Source: Planctomycetes bacterium SM23_32 (GTDB lineage: Bacteria > Planctomycetota > Brocadiia > SM23-32). From it: a stretch of DNA of 12,642 nucleotides. Every line of letters starts with the position of its first letter. The stretch's first letter is position 1. Both the position numbers and the translations under genes were made by a program. The notes under the pieces are model-generated. The model did not search any database and had not been told where the DNA came from. It worked only from the letters and a program-made list of their open reading frames with translations. The stretch spans positions 1 to 12,642 of the forward strand of contig LJUE01000028.1 of assembly GCA_001303885.1 (NCBI GenBank). The letters are read 5' to 3'. Below, piece by piece: positions 5,526 to 12,435 of this stretch.

Positions 5526-7625
5526 GTGGTGAAGACAAGAGTCGAGAAGAGCATTGCGGAGAGGACGCTGAGCATCGAGACCGGCGAGCTTGCCAAGCAG
5601 GCCGACGGAGCCGTGCTAGTGCAGTACGGCCAGTCGGCGGTGCTGGCCACGGCCGTGGCCGTCGAGGACACCCGTGACGTGCCGTTCTTCCCGCTGACCA
5701 TCGAGTATCGTGAGAAACAGTACGCAGCCGGCCAGTTCCCCGGCGGCATCATCAAGAGGGAGGGCCGCCCGACCACGAAGGAGATTCTCACCTGCCGCCT
5801 GATTGACAGGCCGGTGCGCCCCCTGTTCCCCAAGACCTACCACGAGGACGTCCAGGTCATCGCGTGGGTGCTGAGCGCCGACGGGGAGAACGACCCCGAC
5901 ATCCTGGCCATCAACGCCGCCTCGGCGGCGCTGAGCGTCAGCGACATACCGTTCCTGGGGCCCATCGGCGCCTGCCGCGTGGGGCTGGTCGAGGACGAGT
6001 TCATCATCAACCCCTCCCACGAGCAGCGCGACAAGAGCGAGCTGGACATCGTGGTGGCCAGCACGGCCGACGCCGTGTGCATGGTGGAGGGTTCGGCCGG
6101 CGTGCTGCCCGAGGAGGACCTGGTCACTGCCATACAATGCGCCCACGACGCGAACGTGGAGATCGTGGGTCTCATCAAAGAGATCGCGGAGCGCCGCAGG
6201 AAGCCCGATCGTCCCTGGGAGCCCCACGTGCGCCTCGATGAGGCCCTGCGGGCGGTGGAGCCGCGCTACAAGGCCAGGATCGCCCAGGCGCAGCGAATGC
6301 CCGAGAAGCGGGCCGGGGCCGAAGCCATGGAGGCCGCGCGGGCGGACGCCGTGGCCGAGCTCTGCAGGCCCGGTGACGAGGACGCCCTCGGCGAGGCCGA
6401 CGTGGCGGCCGCCTTCAGTGAGCTGGAAGGCCACGTCATGCGGGAGCAGATCGTCAGCGAAGGCCGCCGCGCCGACGGCCGCGGCCTGAAGGACCTGCGC
6501 CCGATCACCTGCGAAGTGGCCTGCCTGCCCCGCACGCACGGCTCGGCCGTGTTCACCCGCGGCGAGACGCAGGCCCTGGCAGTGGCCACGCTGGGGACCG
6601 TCCAGGACGCGCAGCGCATCCTCGACCCCCTGGTCGAGGAGCCGGCCAAGAAGTTCATGCTCCACTACAACTTCCCCCCCTTCAGCGTCGGCGAGGTCAG
6701 GCCCATCAGGGGCCCCGGCCGCCGGGACATCGGCCACGGCGAGCTGGCCGAGCGCGCCCTGCGCGCCGTCCTCCCCGGCGAGGAGGAGTTCCCCTACACG
6801 ATCCGCGTGGTCGCGGACATCCTGGAATCGAACGGCTCCTCCTCCATGGCCAGCGTATGCGGCGGCACGCTCTGCCTGATGGACGCCGGCGTGCCCATCC
6901 GCGATCCGGTGGCCGGCATCGCCATCGGGCTGGTCAAGGAGAACGACCGGGCCTTCCTGCTCACCGACATAGCCGGGGCCGAGGACCAGCACGGCGACAT
7001 GGACCTGAAGGTGGCCGGCACTCAACACGGCGTCACTGCGGTCCAGATGGACCTGAAGGTGAAGGGCGTGGGCGTGGAGCTGCTGCGGCGCGCCCTGCAG
7101 CAGGCCCGCGAGGGCAGGCTGGAGATCCTACGCACCATGCTCGGCACGCTCCCCGCCCCGCGCAGCGAGATATCGCCCTACGCGCCCGTGCTCGAGCTGG
7201 TCAAGATAGACCCCGACATGATCGGCAAGCTCATCGGCCCCGGCGGCAAGACCATCAAGGGCCTCGAAGAGCAATACGACTGCAAGATCGAGGTCGAGGA
7301 CGACGGCACGGTCACCGTCTCCAGCGAGAAGGGCGGACGCGCCTCCGAGGCCGCCGACTACATCCGGCAGCTGGGTCGGCAGGTGCAGGTGGGCCAGATA
7401 TACGAGGGCGTCGTCACGGAGCTGAAGGACTTCGGCGCCATCGTTGAGCTCTTCCCCGGCGCCGACGGGCTCTGCCACATCAGCCAGCTCGACGAGGGCT
7501 ACGTCAAGAACGTCACGGACATCTGCAACGTCGGCGACAAGATCGCCGTCAAGGTGCTGAGCGTGGAGGACAATCGCGTCAGGCTCAGCCGCAAGGAAGC
7601 CCTCAAGGAGCAGGCCCGCAGTTGA
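5526..7625 (+). CDS. pnp: Polyribonucleotide nucleotidyltransferase (PNPase)
   Basis: 699 residues, near the usual 700-710. PNPase degrades RNA 3'->5' by phosphorolysis and can add tails, working as a homotrimer and often inside the degradosome. Domain order is complete: first RNase PH domain (about 10-145), helical linker, second RNase PH domain (about 315-540), KH domain (about 555-615) with the GxxG loop GPGG at 571-574, and S1 domain (about 620-695). Catalytic and phosphate-binding positions are intact: Arg399, Arg400 and His404 in GPGRRDIGHG, the serine cluster in ESNGSSSMAS, and the acidic pair Asp487 and Asp493 in EDQHGDMD. The RNA-contacting loop that is FFRR in E. coli reads IIKR here. 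It starts with GTG directly followed by a second GTG codon. It is 249 bp downstream of rpsO, with a structured leader between, and 64 bp ahead of the sigma-54 activator gene. Confidence 0.98.
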   Translation: MVKTRVEKSIAERTLSIETGELAKQADGAVLVQYGQSAVLATAVAVEDTRDVPFFPLTIEYREKQYAAGQFPGGIIKREGRPTTKEILTCRLIDRPVRPLFPKTYHEDVQVIAWVLSADGENDPDILAINAASAALSVSDIPFLGPIGACRVGLVEDEFIINPSHEQRDKSELDIVVASTADAVCMVEGSAGVLPEEDLVTAIQCAHDANVEIVGLIKEIAERRRKPDRPWEPHVRLDEALRAVEPRYKARIAQAQRMPEKRAGAEAMEAARADAVAELCRPGDEDALGEADVAAAFSELEGHVMREQIVSEGRRADGRGLKDLRPITCEVACLPRTHGSAVFTRGETQALAVATLGTVQDAQRILDPLVEEPAKKFMLHYNFPPFSVGEVRPIRGPGRRDIGHGELAERALRAVLPGEEEFPYTIRVVADILESNGSSSMASVCGGTLCLMDAGVPIRDPVAGIAIGLVKENDRAFLLTDIAGAEDQHGDMDLKVAGTQHGVTAVQMDLKVKGVGVELLRRALQQAREGRLEILRTMLGTLPAPRSEISPYAPVLELVKIDPDMIGKLIGPGGKTIKGLEEQYDCKIEVEDDGTVTVSSEKGGRASEAADYIRQLGRQVQVGQIYEGVVTELKDFGAIVELFPGADGLCHISQLDEGYVKNVTDICNVGDKIAVKVLSVEDNRVRLSRKEALKEQARS

Positions 7626-7676
7626 GGCGGGCCGCCGACTGGCCGGCGGGCCGCACGGCGCTGCCCCTGCGCCCGT

Positions 7677-7682
7677 GAGGGG
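7677..7682 (+). promoter_or_regulatory. Ribosome binding site deciding the sigma-54 activator start
   Basis: GAGGGG lies 7 nt before ATG 7690. The in-frame GTG at 7675 overlaps the region of this site, so the ATG is preferred. Confidence 0.75.
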
Positions 7683-7689
7683 ACGCGAC

Positions 7690-9051
7690 ATGCAAGAGCA
7701 CGCCAACGTGCTGATCGCCGCCCCGGACCAGGAGCTGGCCGGCACGGTCGGCAGTGCGCTCCGGGAGGCGGGCTACGCCTGCACCGTCGTGAGCGAGCCC
7801 GATGAGGCCGTCCGCGAGGCGGCCTCCGGCCTTTACGACCTGGTGCTGACGGGTCTGGGCCCCGAGGGCGGCAACGGCATGGCCGTCCTGAGCGCCGCCC
7901 GCCAGGGCGATCCCGCCTGCCAGGTGATCGTCATCACCTCCGAGAGCCGGGCCGAGGAGGCCGTGGACGCCATGGCCGCCGGGGCCCTCTACTACTTGCA
8001 GGCCCCCGTCAGCCCGGCCGAACTGATGATGTTCACTGACCGTGCCCTCGAATACGTCCAGACCGCCCGCGAGCGGGACGCCATGCGCGAGGAGCTGGCG
8101 CGCCGCCATGAATTCGACAACATCATCGGCAACAGCCGGCCCATGCAGCGGGTCCTTGCCAAGGTGGCCCAGATCGCCCGCACCAACGTGACCGTGCTGA
8201 TCCAGGGGGAGACGGGCACGGGCAAGGAAGTCGTGGCGCGCGCCATCCACTACAGCAGCGACCGCCGCAACGCGCGGTTCGTGCCCCTGAACTGCGCCGG
8301 GCTGGTGGAGACGATACTGGAGAGCGAGCTGTTCGGGCACGAGAAGGGCGCCTTCACCGGGGCCACCAGCTCGCGGGTCGGCCTGTTCGAATATGCCGAT
8401 CGCGGCACGCTGTTCCTGGACGAGATCGGCGACATGCCGCCGGCCAGCCAGACCAAGCTGTTGCGCGTGCTGGAGCGCGGCGAGATCGTGCGCGTGGGCA
8501 GCAACGAACCTATCTACGTGGACGTGCGCTTGATCGCGGCCACGCACCAGAACCTGCGCCAGAAGATCGAGGAGGGCACCTTCCGGCGCGACCTCTTCTA
8601 CCGGCTCAACGTGGTGACCATCAACCTGCCGCCCCTGCGGGAGCGGCAGGGAGACATCCCCCTGCTGGCGGACGCCTTCGTGCGCGAGTTCGCCGAGGTC
8701 CACGGCCGCACCGTTGACGGCCTGACGGCCGGCGCCCGCAAAGTGCTGTTCCGCTACGGCTGGCCCGGCAACGTGCGCGAACTGCGCAACTGCGTTGAGC
8801 ACATGGTGGTCGCCACCACCGACGAGTTGCTCGGCGAGGACGACCTGCCCGAGTACATGCTCGAACGCCCGGGCGAAGGCAGCGAGGACCTGCTCGGTTC
8901 GGCGGCCGGCCAGCCGCTTGAGCAGATCGAGAAGCTGCACATCGCGCGCACGCTGGAGCTGGTGGACGGCAACCGGGAGCGCGCCGCCGAACTGCTCGGC
9001 ATCGGCGAGCGCACGCTCTACCGCAAGATCGAGAAGTACGGGCTCAGGTAA
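7690..9051 (+). CDS. NtrC-family sigma-54-dependent activator with a degenerate receiver domain
   Basis: 453 residues in three parts. Residues about 6-120 have the fold pattern of a response-regulator receiver but lack its chemistry: the acidic pair reads Ala11-Pro12, the phosphoacceptor position is Gly55 (DLVLTGLGPEGG) and the switch Lys is Ala105 (YLQAPV). Residues about 130-370 are an intact AAA+ sigma-54 activation domain: Walker A GETGTGK at 173-179, the sigma-54-contacting GAFTGA loop at 220-225, Walker B FLDE with Asp244-Glu245, and FRRDLFYRLN bearing the arginine-finger region. Residues about 412-453 form a Fis-type helix-turn-helix (ERAAELLGIGERTLYRKIEKYGL). It should bind an upstream site and remodel sigma-54 holoenzyme using ATP, but not under classical phosphorelay control. 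No histidine kinase is adjacent. An intrinsic terminator follows, then a sigma-54 promoter on the same strand 232 nt after the stop, a plausible target. Confidence 0.93.
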   Translation: MQEHANVLIAAPDQELAGTVGSALREAGYACTVVSEPDEAVREAASGLYDLVLTGLGPEGGNGMAVLSAARQGDPACQVIVITSESRAEEAVDAMAAGALYYLQAPVSPAELMMFTDRALEYVQTARERDAMREELARRHEFDNIIGNSRPMQRVLAKVAQIARTNVTVLIQGETGTGKEVVARAIHYSSDRRNARFVPLNCAGLVETILESELFGHEKGAFTGATSSRVGLFEYADRGTLFLDEIGDMPPASQTKLLRVLERGEIVRVGSNEPIYVDVRLIAATHQNLRQKIEEGTFRRDLFYRLNVVTINLPPLRERQGDIPLLADAFVREFAEVHGRTVDGLTAGARKVLFRYGWPGNVRELRNCVEHMVVATTDELLGEDDLPEYMLERPGEGSEDLLGSAAGQPLEQIEKLHIARTLELVDGNRERAAELLGIGERTLYRKIEKYGLR

Positions 9052-9055
9052 CGGG

Positions 9056-9086
9056 CCCTGCCCGGCCGGGTCCGCGGTGGGCAGGG
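9056..9086 (+). promoter_or_regulatory. Hairpin competing with the terminator
   Basis: CCCTGCCC (9056-9063) is perfectly complementary to GGGCAGGG (9079-9086) with a 15-nt loop. Its right arm and loop overlap the arms of the terminator at 9070-9097, so the two structures largely exclude each other. Confidence 0.5.
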
Positions 9087-9104
9087 GGATTGCGGACTTT
9101 TTTT
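9070..9104 (+). terminator. Intrinsic terminator after the sigma-54 activator gene
   Basis: GTCCGC (9070-9075) pairs with GCGGAC (9092-9097), which is followed at once by seven T residues (9098-9104). G-U pairs could extend the stem. It lies 18 bp past the stop codon and is the only strong T-run terminator in the window. Confidence 0.75.
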
Positions 9105-9134
9105 CCTCCGCGTGAGAAAATCCGCGACAGTCAG

Positions 9135-9164
9135 TTGATTTGCACTTGCGGGGGCTGTTAGAAT
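9135..9164 (+). promoter_or_regulatory. Candidate sigma-70-type promoter upstream of the non-coding region
   Basis: TTGATT (9135-9140) and TAGAAT (9159-9164) are 18 bp apart, in a local AT-richer patch just past the terminator. Transcription would start near 9171, immediately before the 9175-9223 inverted repeat. No credible protein start follows, so a non-coding transcript is implied. Confidence 0.4.
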
Positions 9165-9174
9165 ATGGGACAGT

Positions 9175-9223
9175 CAATGGGGAAGAAGCGGGGGCGCGCT
9201 TTGCCCCTACCCATTCCCCGTTG
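9175..9223 (+). repeat. Interrupted inverted repeat, RNA hairpin or activator site
   Basis: CAATGGGGAA (9175-9184) faces TTCCCCGTTG (9214-9223). As plus-strand RNA all ten pairs form, one being U-G. Inside, GGGGC (9191-9195) pairs with GCCCC (9203-9207). As DNA the arms are 9/10 complementary and lie roughly 85-135 bp upstream of the predicted sigma-54 transcription start, a normal enhancer distance for NtrC-family activators. The sequence does not say which reading is right. Confidence 0.5.
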
Positions 9224-9282
9224 CCAGGTTAGAACAACAGAGGCTGTACAAGGGGAGGGGCGGGTCAACTGCATGCGGACAA

Positions 9283-9298
9283 TGGCATACTCTTTGCA
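9283..9298 (+). promoter_or_regulatory. Sigma-54 (RpoN) promoter
   Basis: TGGCA (9283-9287) and TTGCA (9294-9298) match the -24/-12 consensus TGGCAC-N5-TTGC(A/T) with exact spacing: GG at 9284-9285 and GC at 9296-9297 are 12 bp apart. Only the C after TGGCA differs (T). The predicted start is near 9309. It lies on the strand of, and just downstream from, a gene for a sigma-54 activator. Confidence 0.65.
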
Positions 9299-9308
9299 TT
9301 GCTACAAG

Positions 9309-9439
9309 CAGCTGCCTGTCCCTAAAATCACGGCGCTCCCACCAAAACTGAAAGCGTCGTGAGCTGTCGGGCGAGCGCCCCCCTCCCCGACAGCAGCCCC
9401 TCTTGCGGGTGGGCTTACCCCAGCCCACCCGCATTATAT
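9309..9439 (+). ncRNA. Candidate sigma-54-controlled small RNA with three stem-loops
   Basis: Downstream of the sigma-54 promoter, three stem-loops follow one another. Stem 1 pairs 9328-9337 with 9353-9362 (10 bp, one G-U) around a 15-nt loop starting CCCACC. Stem 2 begins at the very next base and pairs 9363-9371 with 9386-9394 (9 bp, extended by GAG/CTC to a CGCCCCC loop). Stem 3 pairs 9405-9414 with 9423-9432 (10 bp, all Watson-Crick) around TTACCCCA and is followed by ATTATAT, a poor but possible terminator tail. No start codon with a ribosome binding site lies in it. The wobble pair in stem 1 becomes an A-C mismatch on the other strand, favouring plus-strand RNA. Stems 2 and 3 could instead be 3' structures of the converging minus-strand mRNA. 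No known RNA family was recognised. Confidence 0.4.
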
Positions 9440-9534
9440 GTACGTCCACCTCGCCCGCCGACAGGCCCACGGCAGCCGCTGACGGCCTGGCGCACGCAGA
9501 GGCAAGGGGGAGCCGATGCGACGGCGGGACGGGC

Positions 9535-12330
9535 TCACTGCGCCACCGGGCGGGAACGTGTCTCACGCTCGTAGAGGTAACGGGCCTCGGCCGCGTTGAA
9601 CGTCGCGGGCGCCACCTCCATCGCACGCTCCAGGCGCTGGAGCCCCTCCTGGCGCCATCCGTTGTGCAAGGCCCGCCGCGCCATCCGCAGCTCGTAGAGG
9701 CACAGCTCGTTGCGCCACAGGAAACCGGCGTTCAGGTCGTCGGGGTTCAGCGCAACCACGCGCTGGAAGCGGGCGTTCATCTCGCGGAACATGTCCTGGC
9801 AGTCGGGATGACCCACGCCGTACGAGCGCATCAGGGCCGCGAAGTACTCGGCCTCGATGAGGTGATTAGTCGCACGCCACCAACGCTCCAGCCGTTCGGT
9901 GACGGCCTGGCGTCGGTCGGCCGGGATGTTCCTCAGACGCGTGGTGACGGGCTGGCGGGCGTCCCCCAACAGCCGGACGTTCTGGGCGTAGGCGTCCAGG
10001 GCGATCGGACGCTGGCTGTGGAACTCGATGTAGGGATGGTCATCCGTGTGCGTCGGCCCGGGGCCGACCGCCCGCGCCACCTCCTCGTCGGCCATCGTGA
10101 ATGAGTCCAGGAAGTCGTAGACGCTCACCACGTTGCTCTTCAGCAGGTGCTCCTTGAGCTCGGGTGCGTTGGCCCGCCGCTCGATGCCCAGGAAGTCCAG
10201 CTCCAGCGGCCCCTCCGTGCCTATCAGCGTGCAGAACTGGGACGTGTTCTTAAACCAGATCGCAGTGTGGGGATAGGCCGCCTGGAAGGAGCGGATCAGC
10301 ATCTTGAAGTCCTCGTGCGGCAGCATGTGAAGCGGAAGCCACTGGCACATGATGCCGCCGGGCTTGAGGATGCGCTTGGCCTCCTCGTAGAAGTCCACCG
10401 TGTAGAAAGAGGCGTTGCCGCTGCTGACCGCCGGGTGGATGATGCCCGCCTGGACGACGTCGTACTTCTCCTCGGTGCCCAGCACGTAGTTGCGCCCGTC
10501 GTCAATGAACAGCCTCACGCGGGGATCGGCCAGGATGTGCTCGTTGTAGTCCGAGAACCAATGGTTGGCGTCCCGCACCCCTCCGCTCAGCTCCACCACG
10601 TCCACGTCCACCCCGTGGGCGCGGGATGCGCGCGCACTGAACCCGATGCCAAAACCGATGAGCAGGATGCGCTCGGGGTCCGGATGGGACAGCAGCGGCA
10701 CGTGGACGATCATGTCGTGGCTGATGCGGTCAATCAGGGCCGTCTGCGCCACGCCGGCGTGGTTGACGAACAGCATCCGGCTCGCCTTGTAGGCCTCCAC
10801 GACCGACACCGTGGACTCGACGTCCTCATCATAGGAGAGGATGCGCGCCGACAGCAGCTCCTTCATGGGCCGCGAGCCGATGATAAGGGGGCGGGGCTCC
10901 AGCACGAGCAGCAGAGGGGCCGCCATCAGGGCGAGCACGGAGGCGGCCAGCAGGCCCCGCCGCAGCCGCCGGCGGACCGGCACGGGGTCCACGGTCAGGA
11001 TCCAGACCGCCAAGGCCAGGTTGATCAGCGCCGTGGCGATGATGGTCCGCTGTATGCCGAGCAAGGGGATGAGGATGAAGCCCCCCGCGAAGGCGCCGAA
11101 GATGGACCCGAACGTGTCCAGGCAGCCGATCACGCCCATCTTGCGCCCCAGACCGCGAAGGACGGGCACGTAGATGCGCGACACCACCGGCATGGTGGCC
11201 CCCATGAAGGCGGTAGGCACCAGGATGACGACGAAGGTCAGCGAGAACCGCGCCAGGGTCCACCCCGCCCAGTGCCAGCGCCAGAGCACGGACTGGAAGT
11301 GCACGTAGTTGTGCAGCATCCACGGCAGCAGCGGGATGGTCACGAGCGCCGTCAGCGCGATGCCGAGCTCGATGACGCCGAGCAGGCGATAGGGGTCCGG
11401 CGTCCTGTCCACCCATCGGCGCACCAGGAAGGCGCCCAGCGAAAGCCCCACCAGGAAGGTGGCCACAATCGCCGTGATGGCGTAGATGTTGGCTTCGATG
11501 AAGAAGATCAGCAGCCGCGTCCAGGCAATCTGGTACGCCAGGGAAGTGAACCCCTCGATGCCGAACACCCAGAGGGCCACCTTGACCGCGCCGGGCAGCC
11601 GCGAAGGCTCCTCGGCGCCCGCCTCTTCCGGCTCGGGCTCCGGCGCCCTGAGCCGCAGGTCCAGCGCCAGCGACACCACGACGACCAGCAGATTCAGCCC
11701 GGCGGCCAGCCTGAGGGTGCCGCTCAGCCCCAGGAACTCCAGGCACACGTACCCCGCCAGCATGCAGCCAACGAAGGCGCCGAAGTTGTTCGCCGAGTAC
11801 AGGCCGGCCACCTCCTTGCCCAACCGCCTGGCGTGCCTCACGTAGGCCCGCGACAGCACCGGCAGCGTGCCCCCCATCAGCAGCGTGGGCACGATGAGCA
11901 CCAGGAAGGACAAGACGAACCGCACCAGGCTCATCACGTAGTGGTTGCGCCCCAGGGGGCCGTAGAGGGCCGCGTAGACCGGCTTCAGGGCCTCCGAGAC
12001 GTAGGGGAACAGGACCCCGAACCCGCCTATGCCCAGCTCCAGCAGCGCGAATAGCAGCAACGGCCGCTGCCACCGGTCCACCACCCGCCCGAAGTAGAGG
12101 CTCCCCAGCGCCAGCCCTGCCATGAACGTCGTGACCACGGCGCTCTGCGCATAGATGGTGACGCCGAAGACCAGCGAGAGCTCCTTCGCCCAGACGATCT
12201 GGTAGACCAGGGCCGCCACGCCCGAGACGAGGAACATCAGAAGCATCAGCAGGGACGCAACGCGGCTGGTGCGTGAGGGGGGATCGGCGGTCGCCGGCTC
12301 GGGGCCGGGGCTGAGGCCTGAATGGGACAT
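9535..12330 (-). CDS. Membrane transporter-like / spermidine synthase-like fusion protein
   Basis: 931 residues from ATG 12330. A longer GTG at 12390 is rejected because it lies between the -10 box and the predicted transcription start. Residues about 24-500 form an MFS-like membrane domain of 12 or more helices in two similar halves: SGVAALVYQIVW (Tyr43-Trp47) recurs as EGFTSLAYQIAW (Tyr266-Trp270), each followed by an equivalent helix ending near VVDR or WVDR. A further helix lies near 485-500. Residues about 520-780 resemble spermidine synthase: the nucleotide-binding loop GFGIGF at 559-564, DDGRN at 610-614 and SGNASFYTVDFY at about 637-648. The catalytic Asp positions of aminopropyltransferases read Gly629 and His632 (YDVVQAGIIHP), so spermidine synthesis is doubtful. 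The last 130 residues are TPR-like. Similar fusions are widespread but uncharacterised. It is inner-membrane, probably with a cytoplasmic C-terminal part. Confidence 0.88.
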   Translation of the reverse strand: MSHSGLSPGPEPATADPPSRTSRVASLLMLLMFLVSGVAALVYQIVWAKELSLVFGVTIYAQSAVVTTFMAGLALGSLYFGRVVDRWQRPLLLFALLELGIGGFGVLFPYVSEALKPVYAALYGPLGRNHYVMSLVRFVLSFLVLIVPTLLMGGTLPVLSRAYVRHARRLGKEVAGLYSANNFGAFVGCMLAGYVCLEFLGLSGTLRLAAGLNLLVVVVSLALDLRLRAPEPEPEEAGAEEPSRLPGAVKVALWVFGIEGFTSLAYQIAWTRLLIFFIEANIYAITAIVATFLVGLSLGAFLVRRWVDRTPDPYRLLGVIELGIALTALVTIPLLPWMLHNYVHFQSVLWRWHWAGWTLARFSLTFVVILVPTAFMGATMPVVSRIYVPVLRGLGRKMGVIGCLDTFGSIFGAFAGGFILIPLLGIQRTIIATALINLALAVWILTVDPVPVRRRLRRGLLAASVLALMAAPLLLVLEPRPLIIGSRPMKELLSARILSYDEDVESTVSVVEAYKASRMLFVNHAGVAQTALIDRISHDMIVHVPLLSHPDPERILLIGFGIGFSARASRAHGVDVDVVELSGGVRDANHWFSDYNEHILADPRVRLFIDDGRNYVLGTEEKYDVVQAGIIHPAVSSGNASFYTVDFYEEAKRILKPGGIMCQWLPLHMLPHEDFKMLIRSFQAAYPHTAIWFKNTSQFCTLIGTEGPLELDFLGIERRANAPELKEHLLKSNVVSVYDFLDSFTMADEEVARAVGPGPTHTDDHPYIEFHSQRPIALDAYAQNVRLLGDARQPVTTRLRNIPADRRQAVTERLERWWRATNHLIEAEYFAALMRSYGVGHPDCQDMFREMNARFQRVVALNPDDLNAGFLWRNELCLYELRMARRALHNGWRQEGLQRLERAMEVAPATFNAAEARYLYERETRSRPVAQ

Positions 12331-12392
12331 GCGCAGGCAACCTGCTCTGGAGCCGCGTGATCCCGTCGCCCGGGGATGCACGGAAGCCACAG

Positions 12393-12421
12393 ATTATGAG
12401 CGAGGCCGCCGCCGCGTTCAA
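12393..12421 (-). promoter_or_regulatory. Sigma-70-type promoter of the membrane fusion gene
   Basis: On the minus strand TTGAAC (12421-12416) and CATAAT (12398-12393) are separated by 17 bp. Transcription would start near 12386, about 56 nt before ATG 12330, which argues against the GTG start at 12390. Confidence 0.65.
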
Positions 12422-12435
12422 GCGCAACGGGGCGC

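Noticed and set aside
5505..5526. CTGATGA followed by GAA near the pnp start, resembling a hammerhead ribozyme core
   Set aside because: No stem II can form between the two conserved segments and no stem I or III partners flank them. It is a chance match.
5616..7028. Long minus-strand open frame opposite pnp, and similar ones opposite 7603-9177 and on the plus strand at 10147-12054
   Set aside because: All are antisense to well-identified genes and have low-complexity Gly/Arg/His/Val-rich translations typical of high third-position GC.
9165..9362. 65-codon open frame spanning the sigma-54 promoter and first stem-loop
   Set aside because: It starts within a few bases of the predicted transcription start, has no Shine-Dalgarno and no recognisable sequence, and the region carries promoter and hairpin signals instead.
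9150..9440. Idea that the non-coding region is tmRNA, 6S RNA, SRP RNA or RNase P RNA
   Set aside because: No tmRNA tag or CCA-ended acceptor half, no SRP GGAAG...AGCAGCC core, no RNase P conserved segments, and no single long bubble-bearing rod as in 6S RNA were found.
12331..12390. GTG start for the membrane fusion gene twenty codons upstream
   Set aside because: It lies between the -10 box and the predicted transcription start of a good minus-strand promoter, and the extra residues are Arg/Gly/Ser-rich without family character.
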